NCBI RefSeq assembly: GCF_025961225.1
Contig: NZ_JAOQNG010000010.1
Coordinates: 424,501 to 488,500, forward strand
DNA length: 64,000 nucleotides
Source of the DNA: Azospirillum canadense
GTDB lineage: Bacteria > Pseudomonadota > Alphaproteobacteria > Azospirillales > Azospirillaceae
Direction of reading: 5' to 3'
The notes under the pieces are model-generated. The model had not been told where the DNA came from. It did not search any database and saw nothing but the letters and a program-made list of their open reading frames with translations. Of the stretch, positions 7,805 through 15,803 are shown one piece after another; within the stretch, counting starts at the first letter, position 1, and each line of letters opens with the position of its first letter. The position numbers and the translations under genes are program-made.

Positions 7805-8635
7805 TTACTTCCCGTCGGGGAAATCGGTGCTGAGCGTCAGCTCCTTCCACGCGTCCATCTCGGCGATCACGGCGTCGAGTTTGGTGCGGGCGCGGCGCAA
7901 GGCGTCCGACCCGAGGAGGAGGTGCAGGGGCGGGTTGTCCGACCGCACGGCCGTGAGGATCGCCCGTGCGGCGCGGTCGGGATCGCCGAGCTGGCGGCCG
8001 TCCGCGGCGTTGAAGGCGGCCGAGCTGCTCCCGACGCTGGCGGCGTAGGCCGGATCCTCGGACTCGCTCCAGCGAACCGAGGAAGCCGACAGGAAGTTGG
8101 TGCGGAAGGATCCCGGCGCCACCGCCGTCACTTTGATGCCGAGCGGAGCGACCTCCAGCGCAAGGCTCGCCGACAGCCCCTCCAGCGCGAATTTCACCGC
8201 GCAATACAGGCCGGAGCCGACGCCCGGCGCGCGTCCGGCGATGGACGTGATGTTGACGATGTGTCCCGATCCCTGGGTGCGCAGGTGAGGCAATGCGGCC
8301 CGGATGATGCGGAAGGGGCTGAACAGGTCGACCGCGAACAGGCGCGCGACCTCCGCGTCGCTGGCCTTCTCGATCGCGCCGAGCAGGCCATAGCCGGCGT
8401 TGTTGACGAGGATGTCGATGCGTCCCATCCGGGCGAAGGCGTCCTGGACCGCCGCTTCCGCCGCGTCACCGTCGGCTACGTCGAGAGTCGCGACGTGGAG
8501 CGTGCCGCGGCCCGCCGGGAAATCGGGCGTTCCGCTGCGGACGGTGCCGTAGACCGTGTCGCCCTCCGCCAGCGCCGCCTTGGCCAGCGCGTATCCCAGT
8601 CCCCGTGAAATGCCGGTGATGAACCATGTCGTCAT
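7805..8635 (-). CDS. Short-chain dehydrogenase/reductase
   Basis: The product has 276 residues and is a classical SDR. The cofactor-binding motif TGISRGLG is at 7-14, NNAG at 78-81, and the catalytic Ser131, Tyr144 and Lys148 (YCAVK) are all present. The variable C-terminal part, which decides substrate, is long, as in oxidoreductases often annotated as 3-oxoacyl-ACP reductase-like. Substrate unknown. The gene is transcribed divergently from the LysR regulator at 8742, the usual sign that this regulator controls it. Confidence 0.9.
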   Translation of the reverse strand: MTTWFITGISRGLGYALAKAALAEGDTVYGTVRSGTPDFPAGRGTLHVATLDVADGDAAEAAVQDAFARMGRIDILVNNAGYGLLGAIEKASDAEVARLFAVDLFSPFRIIRAALPHLRTQGSGHIVNITSIAGRAPGVGSGLYCAVKFALEGLSASLALEVAPLGIKVTAVAPGSFRTNFLSASSVRWSESEDPAYAASVGSSSAAFNAADGRQLGDPDRAARAILTAVRSDNPPLHLLLGSDALRRARTKLDAVIAEMDAWKELTLSTDFPDGK

Positions 8636-8741
8636 GCGGTGTCTCCTTTCCAGTCGGAGATACGCCGGACGCTTCAGGTTCAGAATGGGTGCAAAACTGA
8701 CAGGGCTTGTAAGCTCCGCTTAAAAATTTCATCCTGCAGCG

Positions 8742-9668
8742 ATGGATGCCCTTCTCTCCAGCGCGGACTACAACCAACTGCGCGCATTCCTGGCGGTCGC
8801 GGAAACGCTGAGCTTCAGCCGGGCGGCGGAGCGGCTGGGCGTGTCGCCATCCGCCTTGAGCCAGATGGTCCGCGGTTTCGAGGAGCGGCTCGGCGTGCGG
8901 CTCTTCAACCGCACCACGCGCAGCGTCGTGCTGACGGAGGCGGGGGAGCGCCTGTTCGAGCGCGTGCACCCGGCCGTGGCGCAACTCGGCGACGCCATCG
9001 GCCACGCCCGCCAGCAGCGGGAACGGCCGGCCGGGACGGTCCGGATCCACAGCTTCCGATCCGCGGCAGAGATGTACATTGAACCGATCCTTCCCAGCTT
9101 TGCGCGGGACTATCCGGACATCGTCCTGGACATCACGCTGGACGATGCGGTGGGCGATGTGGTGGCCGGCGGCTTCGACGCGGCGATCCGGATCGGGGAG
9201 GTGATCGAGCGCGACATGGTGGCGGTGCGGCTGGGGGCCGACATGCGCCAGCTCGCGGTGGCGTCGCCCGACTATCTGGCCGTTCATGGAGCCCCCACGC
9301 ATCCCCGCGACCTCGTCCGGCACCGTTGCATCCGCTGGCGTTGGCCGGGACGCTCCATGCCCTACGCCTGGGAGTTCTTCGAGAACGGGGCGTGGTTCGA
9401 GGTCGTGGTGAACGGGCCGTTGATCGTCGACGACAAGCCGATGGCACTGCGGGCCGCGTTGCAAGGGATCGGCATCGGCTTCGTCGTCGAAGACGCGGTG
9501 AGGGAGCACATCGCGTCGGAACGGCTTGTTCCGCTGCTGGAGCCCTGGTCCGCGCGCTTTCCCGGGCACTTCCTCTGCTACCCGCAGCAGCGCCAGATGG
9601 CCCCGACGCTGCGCGCTTTCATCGACGCGGTGCGGGCCGGGCCGCCGGACGGTGTCTCCGTCGACTGA
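8742..9668 (+). CDS. LysR-family transcriptional regulator
   Basis: The product has 308 residues. An N-terminal helix-turn-helix lies at about 8-65 (FLAVAETLSFSRAAERLGVSPSALSQMVRGFEERLG), followed by the effector-binding domain at about 93-295. Length and layout are typical for LysR. It is divergent from the SDR gene, with a 106-base shared promoter region at 8636-8741, so it probably regulates that gene and itself. The inducer is unknown. Confidence 0.9.
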   Translation: MDALLSSADYNQLRAFLAVAETLSFSRAAERLGVSPSALSQMVRGFEERLGVRLFNRTTRSVVLTEAGERLFERVHPAVAQLGDAIGHARQQRERPAGTVRIHSFRSAAEMYIEPILPSFARDYPDIVLDITLDDAVGDVVAGGFDAAIRIGEVIERDMVAVRLGADMRQLAVASPDYLAVHGAPTHPRDLVRHRCIRWRWPGRSMPYAWEFFENGAWFEVVVNGPLIVDDKPMALRAALQGIGIGFVVEDAVREHIASERLVPLLEPWSARFPGHFLCYPQQRQMAPTLRAFIDAVRAGPPDGVSVD

Positions 9669-10042
9669 TGATCCAGTCACCAGGGGCACACTGCAATACA
9701 GTCTCATACGACCATAATCGAACGCGGACGCCCTTGAGAAATATCCAGCGGCGCTCCCACGATTGGAAGCCCATAGGCTGATTGTGACTTATGACCACAC
9801 CGCGGGTTCCGAGGGCGCTCGCGTATAGGATGAAATTCGGGAGACTTGGATTGGAAACCATGCTTTAATCGTTCCTGAGCGTCGCTGTTTCCTTGCCTGA
9901 CGTTTTGCGCTACCCAACAAGGGATCGGTGCGGTCGAACAACCAAGAGTCGTTCGTGCCGGCCCTGGTCTCGTGCCTGCCACAGCCTAAGGACATGCGGT
10001 CCGGTGCATCGGTCCCGTCGATACCCGCTCCGGATCTGCCGC
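9669..10042. other. Intergenic region upstream of the hybrid kinase
   Basis: This gap of 374 bases is of mixed composition. An open frame continues upstream of 10043 in phase with the kinase gene, but its product is Arg-rich and lacks GC-rich third positions, so I treat it as non-coding leader. No promoter or repeat is clear. Confidence 0.4.
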
Positions 10043-12874
10043 ATGACGATGCCCGCCGTCGTTGGGTCGTTGATTTGGTTCTGGCTGGCCGCGGCCGTCC
10101 TGATTCTGTCGTCCGATCCAGCCAGCGCCCAGGATGGCATCAAGCGGGATGGCATCAAGGCGGAACACGGTGTCCTCGACTTGCGGTCGTGGAACCCCGG
10201 CAAGGACGGGGTGGTGGAACTGGACGGCGAGTGGCTCGTCTCCTGGGGCCGTTTGGCGGGTGAGGAAAGCTGGCAGCGGCTGCCCCTGCCGGATGGCAAG
10301 GTCTGGGTGCCGGTCACGCTTCCCCTGATCTGGAACGGGGTCGTACGCCCCGATGGCGGGCGCATGGACGGGCAGGGCGCGGCAACCTTCCGGTTGCAAC
10401 TTCTGCTGCCGCCCGGAACGCCACCGCTGACGCTGCAAATTCCGGCCGCCTATTCGGCCACGCGGCTGTGGGTGGACGGGCAGGTCGTGGTGGCTGCGGG
10501 CAAGCCGGCGCTCGACGCCGCGACGGAGGAGCCGGTCTCCGCCACGCGCTTCACCACGCTGCCGGGCGGGCGCCGGGTGATGGAACTGGCGCTGGAGATC
10601 TCCAACCACTTCCACGTCGAAGGCGGCATCGGCCGCACCCTGCACCTGGATGGGAACGGAGAGCTGTCCCGGGTGTGGCAGCGCCAGTTGATGACCAACG
10701 CCGGCGCGCTGATGTCGCTGGCGCTGATGGCCCTGTTCATCGCTGCCTTCGTTCGCCGTGGGGTGTCGGCCGCGGCGGTCTATCTGGTGCTGCTGCTGTT
10801 CGCCTGCACGATGCGGCTGGTCTGCACCAGCGGCCTGCTGCGCCTGTTCTTCCCCGAGGTGTCCGAGGCTTGGGCTTATCGGCTGGAATACCTGCCGATC
10901 TACATGTTCTACCCGATCTACTTCCACCTGCTGCGGTCGCTGTTTCCCGGATGCCTGCACCGTTGGGTGGGCCAGGTTATGCTCGGTGTGTCGGTTGCCG
11001 GTGTCCTGATGGTGCTGTTCACCCAGCCGGCCTTCTTCACGCGCTTCCGCGACGTGGCCAGCCTGCTGCTGGTCCTCTCCGCGCTGTACTTCGCATGGTG
11101 CCTGGGTGCGGCGGCGTGGCGGCGGCATTTCGGCGCGCTGCTGCTGGGCGCAGGCGCCCTGGCCTTCCTGGCGTCGGTGGTGCACGACGCGCTGATGTAC
11201 GCGCACCTGTTCCAGAGCATCGACCTCGTGCCCTACGGCGCACTGCTGTTCATGTTCTCGCACGCGCTGGTGCTCGGCCGCCGGGTGGTCAAGGCGCTCG
11301 ACAACGTTCGCGACCTGTCGCAGGAACTTGCCGCCCTCAACGAGGGGCTGGAGCGGCAGATCGCCGAACGCACGCGGGCGCTGTCGGACAAGTCGACGAT
11401 GCTGGAGCGCTTCCTCGCCAACCTCAGCCACGAGGTCCGCACGCCGCTGAACGCCCTGCTCGGCATGGTGCGGGTGATCCGGCGGGAAGGCGCGACGGAG
11501 CGCCTGGACGAGAGGCTGCGCGTGGCCGACGATGCCGGGCGCCATCTGGTGACCATGCTGGACAGCGTGCTGGAACTGGCGCGGCTGGACGCGGGCCGGA
11601 CAGAGCTGGAACCGGAGCCGACCGACGTCGCCGGACTGGTGGAGGACGCGGTTGCCCTGATGCAGCCCTCCGCCGAGGAGAAGGGGCTGCGTCTGACCCT
11701 GGAGGTTGCGGGGATCGGGGCCACCCGGTTCTGGATCGACCCGGTGCGGTTCCGCCAGATCGTCCTCAATCTGCTGAGCAACGCCGTCAAGTTCACGGAG
11801 CAAGGCGGTGTCATGGTCAGCCTGTCCGCCCGTCCGGCCGGAGCAAGCGCGATGTTCGGGGGCATGACGCTGGTGCTGACCGTCGCCGACACGGGGCCGG
11901 GCGTGCCCATGGCGGCAAAGGCGATCATCTTCGAACCCTTCCAGCGCGGCGTTGGCGGGTGGCGCGACGGCACGGGGCTCGGCCTCGCCATCGTCAAGCG
12001 ACTGGCCGGGCTGATGGGCGGGGCCGTGGACCTGCACAACCGGCCCGGCGGCGGATCGGTGTTTTCGGTCACGGTGCAGACACGGCCGGTGCCGGTTCCC
12101 GAGCGGGAGCGGACGGCGCCGTTGCCGGAGCCGGGGCTGCTTGACATCCTTGTGGTCGAGGATGCGCCGGAGAACCAGGCGATCATGCGCGAGTATCTCG
12201 CTCCGGGACGCCATAGGGTCGTCTGCGTGGAAACCGGAGAAGACGCGCTGGCCCGCCTTTTCGAGGCGCCCGTCGACGTCGTGCTGCTCGACATGCGGCT
12301 GCCGGGGATGGACGGCGTTGAGGTCGCCCGCCGCATCCGGGCGCTGTCCGATCCCGACCGTGCCCTAACCCCGATTATCGCGGTCACCGCCAACAGCTCG
12401 CCGGAGGACTGCGCCCAGTACCTCGACGCCGGGGTGGATGAGGTGGTGTCCAAGCCGGTCGATCCGGACGTGCTGCACGACGCGCTGGCCCGGCACGCGC
12501 CGACCGACGCCCTGCAGCCCGCCGCTTTCGCGCCGGCCAGTCTCTCGCCGTCCGACCGGGCGCGGCTGCGGGGGCATTTCGCGCAGGCGTGCCGCGAGGC
12601 CAGGACGGCGCTGGCGGACCGCTCGGCATCGCCGGAACGGCTGGCGGAGTTGGCGCACCGCCTGAAGGGCAGCGGGGCCACCTATGGCTTTCCCGAACTG
12701 AGCGAGGAGGCGCGTGTGCTGGAGCGTGCTGCTTTGACCCTTGTTCAGGCGGGGCCGGTGTGCGGGCCTGGGGAGAATGAGGCATTCAGCGACGCGATTC
12801 TGGTTTTGGAGCGCCGCGTCGCGGACGTGCTCCGTGCGATTGAAACCGGAGAAGGGGGAGGGGAGCTTCCATGA
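10043..12874 (+). CDS. 7TM (7TMR-DISM) tripartite hybrid histidine kinase
   Basis: The product has 943 residues. Domains in order: signal peptide (about 1-30), extracellular beta-sandwich of the 7TMR-DISM type (about 45-210), seven hydrophobic segments (about 220-425), coiled coil, HisKA with phospho-acceptor His463 (LSHEVRTPLN), HATPase (about 575-690, with DTGPGVP and GTGLGLAIV), receiver with Asp750 (LLDMRLPGMDG), and a C-terminal HPt domain with His872 (AHRLKGSGATYGF). The start at 10043 is chosen because a signal peptide follows at once; its ribosome binding site is weak. It should sense a periplasmic ligand and pass phosphate His-Asp-His to the response regulator encoded 37 bases downstream. 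Confidence 0.9.
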   Translation: MTMPAVVGSLIWFWLAAAVLILSSDPASAQDGIKRDGIKAEHGVLDLRSWNPGKDGVVELDGEWLVSWGRLAGEESWQRLPLPDGKVWVPVTLPLIWNGVVRPDGGRMDGQGAATFRLQLLLPPGTPPLTLQIPAAYSATRLWVDGQVVVAAGKPALDAATEEPVSATRFTTLPGGRRVMELALEISNHFHVEGGIGRTLHLDGNGELSRVWQRQLMTNAGALMSLALMALFIAAFVRRGVSAAAVYLVLLLFACTMRLVCTSGLLRLFFPEVSEAWAYRLEYLPIYMFYPIYFHLLRSLFPGCLHRWVGQVMLGVSVAGVLMVLFTQPAFFTRFRDVASLLLVLSALYFAWCLGAAAWRRHFGALLLGAGALAFLASVVHDALMYAHLFQSIDLVPYGALLFMFSHALVLGRRVVKALDNVRDLSQELAALNEGLERQIAERTRALSDKSTMLERFLANLSHEVRTPLNALLGMVRVIRREGATERLDERLRVADDAGRHLVTMLDSVLELARLDAGRTELEPEPTDVAGLVEDAVALMQPSAEEKGLRLTLEVAGIGATRFWIDPVRFRQIVLNLLSNAVKFTEQGGVMVSLSARPAGASAMFGGMTLVLTVADTGPGVPMAAKAIIFEPFQRGVGGWRDGTGLGLAIVKRLAGLMGGAVDLHNRPGGGSVFSVTVQTRPVPVPERERTAPLPEPGLLDILVVEDAPENQAIMREYLAPGRHRVVCVETGEDALARLFEAPVDVVLLDMRLPGMDGVEVARRIRALSDPDRALTPIIAVTANSSPEDCAQYLDAGVDEVVSKPVDPDVLHDALARHAPTDALQPAAFAPASLSPSDRARLRGHFAQACREARTALADRSASPERLAELAHRLKGSGATYGFPELSEEARVLERAALTLVQAGPVCGPGENEAFSDAILVLERRVADVLRAIETGEGGGELP

Positions 12875-12911
12875 TGCCGCCAACAGCGAGGTCACGGGAG
12901 CGTATCCCGCC

Positions 12912-13652
12912 ATGAGCGTCGGGGCGGAATTGGCGGGCCGCACGGTCCTTCTGGTCGAGGACGCGCTTGAGACCCAGGACCTGATCGCATCCTACCTGGA
13001 GCGACAGGGCTTGAGCGTGCTGCGGGCCTCCAGCTGCGCCGCAGTGGCCGGGATGCTGGCCGACCAGCGCCCGGACCTTGTCTTGCTGGACATCAACTTG
13101 CCGGACGGCGACGGATTGGCGCTGGCCGAGCGGCTGAAGCTGGGGCAGGAGATCCCGCTGATCTTCGTGACCGGCCGCGACAGCCCGACCGACCGCATCG
13201 CCGGGCTGTCGCAGGGCGGCGACTACGTGACCAAGCCGGTCGACCTTCTGGAACTGCTGATCCGCATCCGGAACCTGCTGCGCCATGCCGCGCGGTCGTC
13301 GGCAGCCGCGCCCGCGGCACCGTCCGCGCCGGCGGACGCGCCGCTCGTCTTCAGCGGGTGGCGGCTCGACCTTGTGCGCCGCGCGCTGTTCCGGCCCGAC
13401 GGCTCCTACCTCGCGCTCACGACGGGTGAGTTCAACATCCTGGCCGCGCTGGCCGCGATGCGCCCCAACCCGGTCAGCCGGGAGTATCTTCTGGACGTCA
13501 TCAGCAACCGCGACCCAAGGTCGATCAGCGAGCATACGGTGGACACGCTGATCACGCGGCTGCGGCGGAAGATGCGGTTGGAGGACGGCAGTCCGTCGCC
13601 CATCGTGACCGTGCGTGGGGTCGGTTATGCCCTCGATACGGACAGGCCGTGA
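12912..13652 (+). CDS. Two-component response regulator with winged-helix output (OmpR type)
   Basis: The product has 246 residues. The receiver (about 10-125) has the acidic pair VEDA, phospho-acceptor Asp60 (LLDINLPDGDG) and the KP motif (YVTKPVDL). After an Ala/Pro linker, a winged-helix DNA-binding domain (about 145-243) shows the typical LTTGEFNILAAL and VDTLITRLRRKM segments and ends in VRGVGYAL. It lies just downstream of the hybrid kinase on the same strand and is its likely partner. Target genes are unknown; the cassette at 1067-7754 is a possible one. Confidence 0.92.
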   Translation: MSVGAELAGRTVLLVEDALETQDLIASYLERQGLSVLRASSCAAVAGMLADQRPDLVLLDINLPDGDGLALAERLKLGQEIPLIFVTGRDSPTDRIAGLSQGGDYVTKPVDLLELLIRIRNLLRHAARSSAAAPAAPSAPADAPLVFSGWRLDLVRRALFRPDGSYLALTTGEFNILAALAAMRPNPVSREYLLDVISNRDPRSISEHTVDTLITRLRRKMRLEDGSPSPIVTVRGVGYALDTDRP

Positions 13653-13744
13653 TCGATAATTACCGGCACGCAAGTGATTTGTGTCGCAATGGTGGCGTGG
13701 AAAGCATCAACGGCCGTTGATACGCGAACGAACGGAGTAATGCT

Positions 13745-13783
13745 ATGAAACTACCAACAATTGTTCGGCGGCCTATCGCGTAA
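13745..13783 (+). CDS. Possible 12-codon leader peptide
   Basis: ATG 13745 is preceded by GGAG at a good distance and opens a 12-residue frame (MKLPTIVRRPIA) ending in TAA. Its codons are AT-richer than those of neighbouring genes. It lies 100 bases upstream of the regulator gene. It could be a leader peptide, the remnant of a decayed gene, or chance. Confidence 0.2.
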   Translation: MKLPTIVRRPIA

Positions 13784-13883
13784 GAGACAACGTTGCGGCG
13801 CCCGATGCTTGGGCGTCGCAACGGCGCAGGGGCTGCCACGGGCTGCCGGGCGACACCGGCGGACGAGCGGCAGGGGGTGGGGC

Positions 13884-14870
13884 ATGCAGGGGACTCTGGC
13901 TTCGCGGGGGGCGGAATTCGGTGCGCCGGCCGGGCTTTCGGCGGTCGTACCCTCGATCCTGATCATCGGAAACGACCACGGCGCCGCCGAGCGCATCCGC
14001 GATTGTGGGCTGCGCGCCGGCCATCGCGTGCAGGAAGCGCGGGACGTCATCACCGCGCTCGGTGTCCTGGACGCGACGCCGGACATCGGCGTCGTCTTCG
14101 TCGACGGCGGTTCGCCCGGCTTCGACAGCTTGGCTCTGATCGAGCGGCTGCGCCGCACCCATCGGGGCGTCGCCTGCATCCTGGTCGCGCGCAACCCGTC
14201 GGCCGACGAGGTCGTGCGGGCGATGCGCCTGCAGGTCGCCGACGTCGTCACCGGTCCGGAGGACGGCGTCCAACTTGACCGGGCGCTCGGCCGGGCACTC
14301 GCCGCCCGCGAGGATGCCGGCGCCGACGTGGCGCCGACGTCGCCGGAAGGCTTCAACGCGGACGCGCTGGAGCAGGCCTACCGCCACAGCCTTGCCCTCA
14401 TCGAAACGGTGCGGACTCTGCGGGAGGAAAGCGTGCCGGTCCGCGTCATGCCTTTCGCGTCGGGCCCGCGGGTGGTTCCGGTCCCGGTTGCGCCTGTCCT
14501 GGCGCCAGTCCTGTCTGCCGTTGCCGAGGCGGCGAGCGATCATCTGTCAATCCTTCAGGCCATCCAGCGCAAGCGCGCCGCCCGCGGCAAGTTCTTTCCC
14601 AAAGGCCTGTTCGAGGACCCCTGCTGGGACATGCTGCTGGACCTGATGATCAACCACCTCCAGGGGCGGCGCATCTCCGTGTCGTCGCTGTGCATCGCCT
14701 CGGGCGTGGCGCAGACCACCGCGCTGCGGCGGATCGCCGACCTGCACGACCGCGGGCTGGTGCGCCGCATCGCCGACGACAAGGACGGCCGCCGCGTCTT
14801 CATCGAGCTGACGGAGGCCGGTGCGGCGGCGATGAAGCGCTATGTGGACAGCGTCGGCGTGGCGGGCTGA
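13884..14870 (+). CDS. Degenerate receiver fused to MarR-like winged helix
   Basis: The product has 328 residues. Residues about 20-135 form a receiver-like domain (SILIIGND, VVFVDGGSPGFDSL, ADVVTGPEDG). An Asp stands at the phospho-site position, but the N-terminal acidic pair and the conserved Lys (TGP instead of TKP) are missing. After a linker with the motif ALEQAYRHSLALIETVRTL, residues about 225-325 form a MarR-type winged helix (ISVSSLCIASGVAQTTALRRI, LVRRIADDKDGRRVFIELTEAG). The start at 13884 follows GGGGGTGGGG. The truncated gene at 1-695 is a paralogue over its whole visible length. I infer a DNA-binding regulator whose receiver acts in protein contacts rather than phosphotransfer. 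Confidence 0.8.
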   Translation: MQGTLASRGAEFGAPAGLSAVVPSILIIGNDHGAAERIRDCGLRAGHRVQEARDVITALGVLDATPDIGVVFVDGGSPGFDSLALIERLRRTHRGVACILVARNPSADEVVRAMRLQVADVVTGPEDGVQLDRALGRALAAREDAGADVAPTSPEGFNADALEQAYRHSLALIETVRTLREESVPVRVMPFASGPRVVPVPVAPVLAPVLSAVAEAASDHLSILQAIQRKRAARGKFFPKGLFEDPCWDMLLDLMINHLQGRRISVSSLCIASGVAQTTALRRIADLHDRGLVRRIADDKDGRRVFIELTEAGAAAMKRYVDSVGVAG

Positions 14871-15070
14871 CGCGAGCAATCTGGCCAGGGGCAGTCACAG
14901 GCGGGAAAGCGGCAATTGTCGCCGTTCACGTCCCCCGCCTGCACCGCGATCTTGTAGCGCAGGCCGTTGGCGGAGTCGGAGGTGATCAGGCCGCAGGCCT
15001 CGTAGACCTCCACGTTGACGCGGGCGGACTGCAGGGCCACCCGCGCGATCTGTTTCGGGTCCTTCATCAT
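14840..15070 (-). CDS. Small Cys-rich hypothetical protein
   Basis: This 76-residue frame has strongly GC-rich third positions, which argues that it is a real gene. The body is alpha/beta-like (ARVALQSARVNVEVYEACGL) and the C-terminus clusters cysteines (NCRFPACDCPWPDCSR), which could bind metal. I do not recognise the family. Its last 31 bases overlap the 3' end of the convergent regulator gene. Two adjacent ATG codons (15070, 15067) can serve as start, and the ribosome binding site is weak. Confidence 0.6.
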   Translation of the reverse strand: MMKDPKQIARVALQSARVNVEVYEACGLITSDSANGLRYKIAVQAGDVNGDNCRFPACDCPWPDCSRQPATPTLST

Positions 15071-15147
15071 GCCGGCATCATCCCGCTGAGGGCTCCCTTC
15101 CGCATCGCGTCCGGATGAGGAACGCGCAAAACCCGGCGATCGGCTTG

Positions 15148-15183
15148 CAGCGCTTCCGAAGGACTTCCTTCGGGGAACCGCTG
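15148..15183. repeat. Hairpin in divergent promoter region
   Basis: A perfect 8-bp stem (15156-15163 with 15166-15173) is extended outward by a 5-bp stem CAGCG/CGCTG. It lies between the divergent genes ending at 15070 and starting at 15308, so an operator or RNA leader structure is as likely as a terminator. Confidence 0.4.
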
Positions 15184-15307
15184 CGCGTGCTCTGGGCTCG
15201 GTCTCCCGTTCCGGCAAGAAGTGATTTCTCAACAATTCGTGCTATAGACTGTTCGTGCTGCAGGGCAATATAAAAGCCCGACCCGATGAACAAAAAAGGA
15301 TTCCCGC

Positions 15308-15796
15308 ATGACCGTCGTCCCGCTGGGCAAGCCCTCCGCGAACGATCACGCGACGCGCCACCCGCTGCTGCCCGAGGGCGCGTTCCGGGTGCAGAGGCCG
15401 ATCCGATTCTCCCACACCGACCCGGCCGGGATCGTCTATTTCCCGGTCTATTTCGACATGTTCAACGGCGTGATCGAGGACTGGTTCACCCTGGGGCTCG
15501 GGTACAACTACGCCAGCATGATCCTGGACCGGCGGCTGGGCCTGCCGATCGTGCACGCGGAGTGCGACTTCCTCATCCCCGGCCGCATGGGCGAGACGCT
15601 GACGCTGGGCGTCGTGATCGAGCGGCTCGGCCGTAGTTCCATCACGCTGCGCATCACGGCGGAGGCCGACGGGAAGGTGCGCCTATCCGGCCAGCTGGTC
15701 GTCGTGGCCACCTCGCTGGACAGCTTCGAGTCCGTCCCGTTGCCGGAGGACCTGCGCCGGTCCATGGAGGAATACCGCGTCGCGTGCGAGCGTTGA
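15308..15796 (+). CDS. Acyl-CoA thioesterase, 4-hydroxybenzoyl-CoA thioesterase family
   Basis: The product has 162 residues with one hotdog-fold domain. The family signature RFSHTDPAGIVYFPVYFD contains the expected catalytic Asp38. It should hydrolyse an acyl- or aryl-CoA thioester in the cytoplasm; chain length or aromatic preference cannot be read. The ATG at 15308 has AAGGA at a good distance. It converges with the helicase gene at 15804, with only seven bases between the stops, and has no functional partner nearby. Confidence 0.9.
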   Translation: MTVVPLGKPSANDHATRHPLLPEGAFRVQRPIRFSHTDPAGIVYFPVYFDMFNGVIEDWFTLGLGYNYASMILDRRLGLPIVHAECDFLIPGRMGETLTLGVVIERLGRSSITLRITAEADGKVRLSGQLVVVATSLDSFESVPLPEDLRRSMEEYRVACER

Positions 15797-15803
15797 CCAG
15801 CCG

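Noticed and set aside
5658..8204. Open frame of 848 codons on the minus strand
   Set aside because: It runs antisense to the ATP-grasp gene and the helical protein gene and then overlaps the SDR gene in another frame. Its product is His/Arg/Gly-rich, as expected for an antisense frame in GC-rich DNA, and matches no protein pattern.
9986..12214. Open frame of 742 codons on the minus strand
   Set aside because: Antisense to the hybrid kinase, which has clear domains. The product is Gln/His/Arg-rich and without recognisable motifs.
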